From Phymorhynchus buccinoides (taxonomy: Eukaryota; Mollusca; Gastropoda; Neogastropoda; Raphitomidae): a DNA stretch of 64,000 nt. How positions within the stretch are numbered: position 1 is the first letter of the stretch; each line of letters opens with the position of its first letter. Made by a program: the position numbers and the translations under genes. Location: the NCBI GenBank assembly GCA_017654935.2, contig CM065682.1, forward strand, positions 33,275,932 through 33,339,931, read 5' to 3'. Positions 24,772 through 37,458 of this stretch are shown piece by piece. The notes beneath the pieces are model-generated. The model was not told the DNA's origin, searched no databases, and worked only from the letters and a program-made list of their open reading frames with translations.

Positions 24772-27700
24772 TAACATAAATAGGCACAGTCTAAAAGGAA
24801 TTGAAATGGGATATTAGGTACTTTATAGTCACTGAGTCGTCTCTGTGAAATTCGGGTTGCTCCCACCCGGAGAGCGCATCACAGCCAGAGGGGTGCTGTG
24901 AACATTAATTGTTTGTTTGTCCAGTAACCCACAGGTGGCCAACGAGGAGACGGGGGACGTGCACCAGGACCTGTTTCAGCCTTCGGAGCGCCTGGCCGGG
25001 GAGATGGGGGAGCAGCGCCGCAACAAGAGCGCAGAACTCCTGCGCAAGGAGCTGCAGAAGCAGGGCCGCTTCGCCTCCAGGGAAATGCTGGCCAAGGTCT
25101 GAGGGAGGATGTGTTCAGGCAATAGAAAACTGACCTTCATGGTTGGGCTAGGTTAAATCCCAAGGTCTGAGGGAAGATGTGTTCATGCAATAGAAAACTG
25201 ACCTTCATGGTTGGGCTAGGTTAAATTCCAGGGTAGAAAACTGACCTCCATGGTTGGGCTAGGTGTAATTCCAAGGTCTGAGGGAGGATGCGTTAAGGCA
25301 ATAGAAAACTGACCTTCATGGTTGGGCTGGGTTAAATTCCAAGGTAGAAAACTGACCTTCATGGTTGGGCTTGGTTAAATTGCAAGGTAGAAAACTGACC
25401 TTCATGGTTGGGCTTGGTTAAATTGCAAGGTAGAAAACTGACCTTCATGGTTGGGCTTGGTTAAATTGCAAGGTAGAAAACTGACCTTCATGGTTGGGCT
25501 TGGTTAAATTCCAAGGTAGAAAACTGACCTTCATGGTTGGGCTAGGTGTAATTCCAAGGTCTGAGGGAGGATGCGTTCAGGCAATTGAAAACTGACCTTC
25601 ATGGTTGGGCTTGGTTAAATTCCAAGGTAGAAAACTGACCTTCATGGTTGGGCTTGGTTAAATTCCAAGGTCTGAGGGGGGATGCGTTCAGGCAATAGAA
25701 AACTGACCTTCATGGTTGGGCTAGGTTAAATTCCAAGGTAGGAAACTGACCTTCATGGTTGGGCTTGGTTAAATTCCAAGGTAGAAAACTGACTTTCATG
25801 GTTGGGCTTGGTTAAATTCCAAGGTCTGAGGGAAGATGTGTTCAGGCAATAGAAATCTGACCTTCATGGTTGGGCTGGGTTAAATTCAAAGGCAGAAAAC
25901 TGACTTTCATGGTTGGGCTTGGTTAAATTCCTAGGTAGAAAACTGACCTTCATGGTTGGGCTTGGTTAAATTCCAAGGTAGAAAACTGACCTTCATGGTT
26001 GGGCTTGGTTAAATTCCAAGGTAGGAAACTGACCTTCATGGTTGGGCTTGGTTAAATTCCAAGGTAGGAAACTGACCTTCATGGTTGGGCTTGGTTAAAT
26101 TCCAAGGTAGGAAACTGACCTTCATGGTTGGGCTTGGTTAAATTGCAAGGTAGGAAACTGACCTTCATGGTTGGGCTTGGTTAAATTCCAAGGTAGGAAA
26201 CTGACCTTCATGGTTGGGCTTGGTTAAATTCCAGGGTAGGAAACTGGCCTTCATGTTTGGGCTTGGTTAAATTCCAGGGTAGGAAACTGACCTTCATGGT
26301 TGGGCTTGGTTAAATTCCAGGGTAGGAAACTGACCTTCATGGTTGGGCTAGGTGTAATTCCAAGGTCTGAGGGAAGATGTGTTCAGGCAATAGAAATCTG
26401 ACCTTCATGATTGGGCTGGGTTAAATTCAAAGGAAGAAAACTGACCTTCATGGTTGGGCTTGGTTAAATTCCCAGGTCTGAGGGAAGATGTGTTCAGGCA
26501 ATAGAAAACTGACCTTCATGGTTGGGCTAGGTTAAATTCCAAGGTAGAAAACTGACCTTCATGGTTGGGCTAGGTTCAATTCCAAGGTAGAAAACTGACC
26601 TTCATGGTTGGGCTAGCTTAGATTCTTGGATAGAAACATGCAGTAGGTACCTTCAAACGTGGTTCTTCAGACTGGAGACATACCAATGCCCCCCCGCATG
26701 CACGTATACACCCATTCACGCACTCGCTCTCTCTCAGTCTCAAATCTGAAGACAGAGTATTTGCCAAGTGCTTCTCTCCAAGGATCGAATTGACTCCCAC
26801 CATCAAGGTCAGTTTACTGTATTTTTAGATCCTGGAGTCACCAGGTCGTTCTTCCATTGCTGTTAGACTGTTGTTGCAGACCAACGCAAGCCCTTGTTGT
26901 TTGTTCTTGTGATCCTTAATCTGTTAAAAGTATGTGTGCATGTTTATGGGTGGGTGCTTGGGGTTAAGGAAAAGGCAAGGAAAATGAGATTGTATTACAA
27001 TTTCTCAATTTCATATGGACATCCTCCCCCACCCCACCTCCCTGATTTTTTTAAATTTTAATCTTTCAGACCATGTCAACTTTTAAAATCCTGCCGCCCT
27101 TGTTTCCCCTTTGCCCCATTCCTGATTTTTGCCTTTCTAATATCACAATTAGTCCCCTGAAGTCGATGGCCGCCCATGTGGCGGGGCCCTTTAAAAGCAG
27201 CCATACACGTAATCTTCCCACCCAAGGCCATGCGAAATGTTCACATGGCACTGGGTGTGCCCCCAGAGTGTTTAAGCTGGGGAACGAAAACAACATATCA
27301 CAATCAATTTTTCTCAATTTCATGTAGAAACTCCTCTTCATCCTCCCAGAAGTTTTCTGTTTGATTTTCAGACACCATCACATTTGTTTTCTCCATTTTA
27401 CAGGGAACTTTCTGATTTTTTACCTGTCAGACTACATCACAATTTGTCTATGCCATATAGATAGCCTCCTTGTTATTTCTTGTATGCAATCTCCTTCCTC
27501 TCCCAAATGTTTGCCTTGGAGGAGCAGGTTACTAATTCCTCTCATGCTGCCACATGTTGCTGATTCAGCTGAACCTGGCGATCAGCGTGCTGTACTCGCG
27601 TCACGTGCTGACGGGGCTGCTGTCGCAGTGGCCGTGCGACGGGCCTGTCATCAACGCCAGTCTGCTGGGCTGTAAGGAGCTGCACCAGATCCCCTGTGTG

Positions 27701-30700
27701 CTGGACCTCCTCTTCAAGGCTGACAACAGGGACTGCTTTAAGAAGGTACCGTGTGCCTGTCTGTGTGTTTTGGGAGGGTTTTTAAAATGGGTTTTACAGA
27801 CATGTTTACCCTTAAGATTTCACCATATTTTGTACACATATTTGACAGAAATATGATTAATATGGCACATAGGGGAAAATATGGTGAAATTACACTGAAA
27901 AAATCCACCAATCTAATTTAATCATACTGTACCAACACTCAAAACAACAGCATTAGCCTAAATCAACCTGGAACCATCCACCATTTCTGTATATTGCCTC
28001 ATTCAGGAAATAGATGCGCTCTGTGTGTGTGTGGTGTTGTAAATTTAAATGGATGATACATTTGACACAGTATTTCTATAGTTGTTATGCAAATGTATGC
28101 ATGTTTGCATTTCATTTTTGAAACTTTCCTGTTGGAGTACTACTATTTTGTGAAAAATACACTTATTTTGAATTTTAAATGCACAAAGCCCAATATCAGA
28201 GTAGACAGGTCTGGTTTTAGACTGTGTGTGTGTCATGGGTGGAAGGGTGGGTGAGTTGTATGTTACTCAGGGCTCCCAGTTTCAGGAAATATCCTGATTT
28301 CATGCAAAAGAAGAGGGGGGGGGGGAGAAGAAGGGAAGAAACCAAAAGAGTGAAAGAAGACCGTAGAACACTGGACTCTGGCTGCACGTTCTGCGAGCTA
28401 ACAGGAGAATTAGAGAGCAAGGAGATCGTGCTGAGACTACCTTTGATTAGATTTCACAAGTTTTCTGGGATTCTTTTCAGTTCCCACCTTGCATTCAGTT
28501 TTAGACTCTCTTTCCCTTCTGCTGCCAAGTATAAGCTCTTAACGGGTGGGTGCTGTTCTGTTGGTGTATCACAACCTATTCTCTGGAACAGATTCGCACT
28601 TTCCATTGGCAGGGTCCAACCTGTGGCTTTTCAAGTTTTGTTTTGTTTATCTAAAACTACCTAACTCCCTCTCATGTTTAGGGTAAGTCTTGCTGGCAAG
28701 GACCAACTGTCAATGCAGTTCTATTTTCTGTTTCTCTCCCCCACCCCTCTCTCTCTCTTTCTCTCCTCCCTCTCTCTCCCTCTCATAAAATTCCAGTCGT
28801 TTCAAATTTGACCTGTTCTATTTCCGCTGTAGACTGAGCGCCTAATAAATACTGAGATTTTATTTTGAGATAAGCAAAAACAAGGATTTAATTAGGACCC
28901 AAAAAATATTGTGAATTGTTCAATTTTTTTTATGGAAACCGTTAGGTGGTTTCCACTGTAATCTTTAAAAAAAACTTGTTTCAAAGTGCACTCACACCTG
29001 TCGCTTGCTTGCTTTTAAAACGACATTTAAAAGGACAAGAAGATAGCGTGCAATCAGCAAGACTTATCCTAAACATGACAGGGAGAGAGAGGGAGTAGAG
29101 AGAGAGAGGGGAGGAAAACAGAAAAGAGAGAGGAGAAAGAGAGAGCGAGAGAGAGGGAAAGAGAGACAGAGGAGAAAGAGAGACGGAGGAGAAAGAGAGA
29201 GAGGGGAGAAGGGAGAGGAGCAGAACTGCATTGACAGTTGGTCCCTGCCAGAGGGAGTTAGGCGAGTTAAGTGGTTTGCACTGTATTGTCCTTATTCCTT
29301 CAGGTGATGGAGAAAGTGACGGACACTGCAACCTGGGCAGCCTGGTGCCCACGGCCTTGCCCAGGGTACATCCCCACTCTCTCTGCCGAAAGGAATTGCT
29401 GACAGAGAAGTTGTTGGTGCTGTTTCAGGTGGTGGAGAAGGTGATCAAGCACTGCAACGTAGACAGTTTAGTGCCCTGGTACACCCCTACTCTCTCCACC
29501 AAAGGGAGTTGCCGTCAGAAAAGTTGCTGGTGCTGTTTCAGGTGACAGAGAAAGCGACCGAGCACAGCCCAGGGTACATCCCCACTCTCTCTGCCAAAAG
29601 GGGTTGCTGACAGAGACGTTGTTGGTGCTGTTTCAGGTGACGGAGAAAGCGACCGAGCACAGCCCAGGGTACATCCCCACTCTCTGTGCCAAAAGGGGTT
29701 GCTGACGGAGACATCGTTGGTGCTGTTTCAGGTGGTGGAGAAGGTGACCGAGCACTGCATTCTGGGCAGTTTAGTGCCCTGGTACATCCCCACTCTTTCT
29801 GCCAAAAGGGGTTTCTGTGAGAAAAGTTGTTGGTGCTGTTTCAGGTGGTGAAGAAGGTGAAGAATAGTGAGACCAAGGTCAATAGTCACCTGGAGAAAGT
29901 AGACCCGGATCAGATTTCTACAGGTTTTTTCCTTAGAAATATATACTATAAAACTGCCGAAAACTGACCCGGGTTTACTTTCTCTGGGGGAGTATTGACC
30001 AGGACTGTTATTTTTCAATGGGGATCCTTGTTTTCTGTAACACTGTCAATAAAGTTCTGGTGCTGCTTCAGGTGGTGGAGAAGGTGATCGAGCACTGCGA
30101 CCTGGGCAGTTTAGTGCCCATGGCCTTCACGGCCAGCCAGTTCATGGAGGAGGTGACCCTGTCCTCCGTGGTCAAGGAGAGCCAGCACAACTACACCAGC
30201 GGTCACTCTGTTGAGAAGGTCCAGCTGCCCGGAGCCTCCTTCCTTACCATCACCTTTGACAGCAAGTGGGTGGAATGGGAGAGACTGAAGGAGAGGGGTG
30301 GTGGTGAGAGAGGGAGTCTGAGTCCTAGTCTTTATAGTTAGGCCAAAAGCCCATTTCAATGGGCAAACACAGAAACTTATAAGTAATCAAGCATATAAAT
30401 GCCACTATTATCAAAGCAGGCATGAGGAGAGGTAGAGAGAGAGAGGGGTAGAGAGAGAGGGGGGTAGAGAGACAGAAAAGGAGAGCCAGCACAACTAGAC
30501 CAGCTGCCACTCCTATGAAAAGGTCCAGCTGTGCAGAACCTCCTTCCTTACTATCCCCTTCGTGACAGTAAGTGAGTGGAGGGGGTGGGGGAGAGAGAGG
30601 GAGGGTTAGAAAGAGAGAGGGAGAGAAAGAGAGAGAAAAAAGCTTCCTTCCTCACTCTTACCTTCAACAGTAAATGGGTGGATGGGGAGAGAGAGGGAGG

Positions 30701-33700
30701 GTTAGAAAGAGAGAGGGAGAGAAAGAGAGAGAAAAAGCTTCCTTCCTTACTGTTACCTTTGAGAATAAGTGGGTGGATGGGGGGAGAGAGAGAGGGAGGG
30801 TTAGAGAGAGAAAGGGAGAGAAAGAGAGGGGGAAAGAAAGAGATAGAGAGAGAGAAAGAGAGAGAGAGAAGGGGAGAGAGAAAAAAAGGGGAAGGAATGG
30901 CTGGAGGGAGAAGAGAAGTGGGGAAAGAAAAAGAGAAAGGGAATTGGATGTTGGAGAAAAAAAAGACGTGTGGATAGGGAAGTATGTATGTATGTGTGCC
31001 AGTCTGCCGTTTCAGACTCCGACTTCCGACTTCCGGACAGCAGAGGAGTCACCAAGGTCAGCGCAGCATCAGTACAGTGGAACCTCTCTTATAAGACCTT
31101 CAAAAATCATCCCAAATGAGGTCTTATAATTCAGGGGTCTTATAAGGGAGGTAATTTTAATACTTACAAAGATTAGAAGGGCAGTGTCTCACAGAAGTAG
31201 GTCTTATGTGGGAGGGAGTCTTATAAGGGAGGTTCGACTGTATTTTCTAATTGACGTGTGCTGCTTTTTTTAAAATTCGCAGGTGCTCCACGGCGGTGGA
31301 CTCAGACATTCTGCAGTTCTCCACCTCGGAGGACTTCTCCAAGGACATGCACGCCTTCAGCGGAGCCAGGCCCCGCTGGAACAGCTTCCAGGTGCCAGGT
31401 GAGGACAGCCTGGGTTCACCCTTTCACTCCCCGAACTGTCTGTACTTTTAGCGAACGAGCTACCTGACTTTAACCCTTTCGCCACCAGCCATTTTTCAGC
31501 AAAATATTTCCATTAAGCTTACCTGGGTAGAGAACAAAATCATCTGCAATAGTGGGGATTCTTCTATGACATATTTAAAGTAAGGCCTATCCTTACCTCC
31601 CAAAATTATGAAAATAGGCTCTTTGGATAACAGACCCTGGTTTGAGGCCTTTTCGTGACATGGGTGCTAAAATGCGACATTGTCGGTTAAAGGGTTAAAA
31701 AAAAATCACTAAGAATTAAATGATGCTATAAAGACTATAATGATGTATGTTTTATTGAAGGAAAGTGAACGGAGAACACAATGATTATAATTTTCAATGT
31801 TTCAGGGGGAGATAACCCAAGATTTAAAAAAAAAGAAGACTACTAAAAATAAAAATAAAAATAAAAAAAAAAGAATGAAAATTCAGGTCTGCACCACTTG
31901 TATCATGATTGGGTTGAACAACAACTTCATAAACGATATTCCCAAGACACTTTTCAGCATTTCTATTGTCAGAACATTAAAAACGTTTCATGTGAAAATA
32001 TAGTGAACGAGACTAGTAGGATTTCGTCACATTCATTTAGACAGTAGCATTTCACAAGAATCATACTTCACAAATGTTACAGTTTGATAGTCGTACGATT
32101 GAAATTGTATGTGTGAGTCGGCCTCTTTACCTAGCATTGCTTCCTCATCTCTTAAGTGTCCCTGTCTCTATGTGTCACCAATGTTGTCTCTATGTGTCCC
32201 CGTCTCTATTATGTCCCCGTCTCTATTATGTCCCCGTCTTTATGTGTCCCCATTTCTGTATGTCCCCATTTTTATGTGTTCCTATCTCTATGTGTCTGCC
32301 TTTATGCATACCTGTTTCTGTATGTCCTCGTCATAGATATGTCTACAATTATCATGATGATTATGAGGGTTTTGCTCCGACTATTTGCAAAGCTTTCTCT
32401 TTATGGGTGTGTGTGTAGGCAACACAATCTACAAGTTCATCATGGAGGGAGACAGTTTCAACTGTACAAGTTCACGGTGGTGGCTGATATTTATTGCGAT
32501 GATGATGATGATGCTTGCTGATGTTGGTTGAATGCATTCTCTTTGTGCGTGGGTGTGCAGGCGACTCGATCTACTACAAGTACATCATGGAGGGGGACAG
32601 TTTCAACTGTACAAGTTCACGGTGGTGGCTGATATTTATTGTGATGATGATGATGCTTGCTGATGTTGTTGAATGCATTCTCTTTGTGCGTGGGTGTGCA
32701 GGCGACTCGATCTACTACAAGTTCATCATGGAGGGGGACAGTTTCAACTGTACAAGTTCACGGTGGTGGCTGATATTTATTGCGATGATGATGATGATGC
32801 TTGCTGATGTTGGTTGAATGCATTCTCTTTGTGCGTGGGTGTGCAGGCGACTCGATCTACTACAAGTTCATCATGGAGGGGGACAGTTTCAACTGTACAA
32901 GTTCACGGTGGTGGCTGATATTTATTGCGATGATGATGATGATGCTTGCTGATGTTGGTTGAATGCATTCTCTTTGTGCGTGGGTGTGCAGGCGACTCGA
33001 TCTACTACAAGTTCATCATGGAGGGGGACAGTTTCAACTGTACAAGTTCACGGTGGTGGCTGATATTTATTGCGATGATGATGATGATGCTTGCTGATGT
33101 TGGTTGAATGCATTCTCTTTGTGCGTGGGTGTGCAGGCGACTCGATCTACTACAAGTTCATCATGGAGGGGGACAGTTTCAACTGTACAAGTTCACGGTG
33201 GTGGCTGATATTTATTGCGATGATGATGATGATGCTTGCTGATGTTGGTTGAATGCATTCTCTTTGTGCGTGGGTGTGCAGGCGACTCGATCTACTACAA
33301 GTACATCATGGAGGGGGACAGTTTCAACTGTACAAGTTCACGGTGGTGGCTGATATTTATTGCGATGATGATGATGATGCTTGCTGATGTTGGTTGAATG
33401 CATTCTCTTTGTGCGTGGGTGTGCAGGCGACTCGATCTACTACAAGTTCATCATGGAGGGGGACAGTTTCAACTGTACAAGTTCACGGTGGTGGCTGATA
33501 TTTATTGCGATGATGATGATGATGCTTGCTGATGTTGGTTGAATGCATTCTCTTTGTGCGTGGGTGTGCAGGCGACTCGATCTACTACAAGTTCATCATG
33601 GAGGGGGACAGTTTCAACTGTACAAGTTCACGGTGGTGGCTGATATTTATTGCGATGATGATGATGATGCTTGCTGATGTTGGTTGAATGCATTCTCTTT

Positions 33701-36700
33701 GTGCGTGGGTGTGCAGGCGACTCGATCTACTACAAGTTCATCATGGAGGGGGACAGTTTCAACTGTACAAGTTCACGGTGGTGGCTGATATTTATTGCGA
33801 TGATGATGATGATGCTTGCTGATGTTGGTTGAATGCATTCTCTTTGTGCGTGGGTGTGCAGGCGACTCGATCTACTACAAGTTCATCATGGAGGGGGACA
33901 GTTTCAACTGTACAAGTTCACGGTGGTGGCTGATATTTATTGCGATGATGATGATGATGCTTGCTGATGTTGGTTGAATGCATTCTCTTTGTGCGTGGGT
34001 GTGCAGGCGACTCGATCTACTACAAGTTCATCATGGAGGGGGACAGTTTCAGCTGTACAAGTTCACGGTGGTGGCTGATATTTATTGCGATGATGATGAT
34101 GATGCTTGCTGATGTTGGTTGAATGCATTCTCTTTGTGCGTGGGTGTGCAGGCGACTCGATCTACTACAAGTTCATCATGGAGGGGGACAGCTTCAGCGT
34201 GTCCTACTGGGGCTACAAGTTCACGGTGGTGGCTGGCATCAGCGACAGCTTTGAGACGGGACACACCATCCTGCAGTGCATCCTCTCCTCTCCCATGTCT
34301 CTGTAAGATCAATGCTCACAGGGCTCCCAATCGTCCCACAAAACAAGGGGTCCCAGGGACTCCTTCACTTACAGTATAGAGGGTCCTAGAGGCGGGATTG
34401 AGGGTCCCAGTGGCATAGCGAATGCTAAAAAGAATTTTTCTACTGCATCCCTGGGACCCCTTGCACATTCTTTTAGAGGGTCCTGTAGAATTTTAGTGCT
34501 TAATAGACCCCAAATGGGGCTCCCTGGGAGCCCTGGCTCACCTTAGTTTTGATTCACAGTCACTCTGCCATTTTTATTTGCGGAAAAGGGTAAATATGCG
34601 TGAAGGTGTGTGTGTGCGTATGCAGGATGCTGAAGCAGTTTGCTGATTGGTTAACTCACTCAGAATTAATGGGTGCGATCGGGCTCATGGCTTGCACAAC
34701 CGTTCAGGATGAATGAGCCCGATCAGGACCATGAGAGTTTTGGAGAGGTTTTTATTTTTGGCTTGTAACCAGTTTTTGAGATTGATATTATAATCTAATT
34801 TTAGTTTTCTCTGACTTTTCCCTCTTGAAAGCAACAAATCATTGCAGTCTTGTGCATTGTTGGATATTGTGAGTTGAAAGTTTGTGCTGTTGAGAATCCA
34901 TGCATTCTATGTGTAAGCTGTTTTCGTCAGTAGAAGACAAACGATCCAAGGTATGGAATCTGATTACGATCGACTAATGCATGATGTTGCTCATCTATTC
35001 TGAGAATGTCGGCCCCTAACTCTTCGTATGTTTTTTAAAATTATTTTGTTATGAACCCAATGGAATGGGTGGTCCCAGACAGAACAAAGGGAAGTAACTT
35101 GCCAGTCCTGAATGTGTTAATTGGAGACATTATATGCGAATGTGTGTGTGTGCAGATTGCTGAAGCAATTTGCTGATTTGAGCAGATCACTGAAGCAGTT
35201 TGCTGATTTTAGCAGATCACTGAAGCAGTTTGCTGATTTGAGCAGATCACTGAAGCAGTTTGCTGATTTGAGCAGGTTGCTGAAGAAGTGAAAGGGTTAA
35301 TCAGAGACTTTATGTGTGAAAACGTGTGGTTAATTAATCGGAGACGTTATGTGTGAAAACGTGCGCAGGTCCCTGAAGCTGGGCGACATCTGGCGCAGCC
35401 TGTCGACGGTGGCCTGCAAGCAGACGTCCACCCAGCGGCTCATGGCCATCCAGCTGCTGCTCAGCATCGTGCTGCTGCAGCTCAACAACCCCCCGACCCT
35501 CAAGCCCAAAACCGCAGACACTTCTTCTTCTTCTTCGTCCGCCAACCACCCGCTGAGTCTGCCGCCCCCGCTGGACCCCACCCCTCCCCCGCGGCTGGCC
35601 ATCGACCTGGGTCTGTTGCGCCCGCTGTGGAATTTGTACGTGAAGATGACGGGTAAAGAGGAGGAGAGCGGTGGTGGGGGTGGGGGCATGCAGAGGCCGG
35701 TGGTGCGCGCCCTGACGGAGCTGTTCCTGCAAGTGGAGAACTTGGCTTTGGTGAGTGTGTGTTGTGAGGTATGAGTGCAGACCTGCCTACCCATACGATT
35801 TTTCCGTATTTTGTACACGATTTTGAGCCCCAGTACGGCAGTACGGTAAATGGAACATTAATACGGCAAACATTTCAACTTAAGGTCTTCTAAGATCGGT
35901 CGAAATCGAGTGTTTTTCGTCATTTCGCATGGCGGTTTAATGTTCTGTAATGTTCCGTTTTTGGGTCTCCTTGCAAAATACGGAATTTAAAGAAAAAGTA
36001 TGGAATTTTATTTTGTGGAGTACCTAAAAAAGAAATTGGGGGTAGGCAGGTCTGTGAGTGGCTTTGGTAGACGAGTGTTTGGAAGGGGGAACAGTGTTAA
36101 TTCTTAGACACAGATGTTCATCTACGAATGCTCAAATCTCCTTTCTGACTCACTGGATTTCAGGCCAGTAGCAAATTACTTGTGACCATGAGCTCGGTTC
36201 GAATTGTAAAGGTGGAGGTGTTACTGCAAATGTTTTTATTGTAATATTGATGATGTTCTTGATGACGATGATAATTACTAACACAGTGATGATGAGGAGG
36301 AGGAGGGTGAAGATGATGATGGTGAAGGTGGTAATGGTCATGATGTCAACAATGATGATGATGTTGATGGAAATGATAAAAGCGATGATGATGATAATGG
36401 TGATTATGATGATGAAGAAGATGATAATAGTGATGATGATGATGATGATGACGAAGATGATAATAGTGATGATGATGATGACAAAAAAAGATAATAGCAT
36501 TGATGATAAAGATGATGATGATGTGATGATGACGAAAAAAGATAATAGTATTGATAATAAAGATGATAATGATGCCGATGATTGTTATATTGTGGCCAGG
36601 CCTGGGACATGGTGGATGACTACCTTGCTGCTATGGCCAATGTACAGGACATCAAGAGCAGTCTGCTGCAGGTGACCACCCTTTCTGTAACTCTCCTTTT

Positions 36701-37419
36701 CCTTAACCCTTTCAACGCTAGCCATTTTTCAGCCAAAAGTTTTCATGAAACTTACCTGACTAGAGAAAATATTCTGTCTGCATTATTGGGGATTCCTCTG
36801 TGACATGCATAAAATAAGGCCTCTCCTTACTGCCCAAAATGAAGAACATAATGTCACTGGATACCAGACCCTCATTTGATGCCTTTCAGTGACATGGGTG
36901 TCAACTCATTGTGGTGCCAAGAGGCGACACTGGTGATGAAAGGGTTAACCTTTGGCAAAGCCAAAGCGAAGAATAGGGTTAACCCGTTCACTGCCAGTCA
37001 TTTGTCAGATTTAGGCTATCTTGTATTTTTCCTCCACTTACCCTGCTTCAAATTTTTGCATTGTAAATTTTCACTGAGAAGCAACATTCTGCCATTTTTA
37101 GGAAAGGGATAGGGTTAGGATCAGCCTAGGATTATTTTCATAAAACTGAAAGAAGCAGACCCTAAATATGCATCTGTGTGTGTGTGTTAACATGTGCACA
37201 CATATCGTAGTTTGGGGGATTATAAGGCAATATTCTTTCATAGACTGAGACCCTCGAGCCTTATATAGTTATAATAGGACTAATAAAATAGTAGGAACAT
37301 ATCAAAACAAAATTTGATTTATGTGTAAAAATTAGGGGGTATGCCTTATGCGTCTTATAATCTGAAAAATACGGTAATATGTGATGCAGTACGCGAATAC
37401 CCAGCTAAAGTCGGCCAGC

Positions 37420-37458
<39 letters not shown>

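Noticed and set aside
28224..28664. 146-aa plus-strand frame
   Set aside because: In intron 22 of the gene; low-complexity start (EEKRGGGRRREE) and no phase fit with exons 22/23.
35334..35818. 132- and 162-aa minus-strand frames
   Set aside because: Antisense shadows of GC-rich exon 26.
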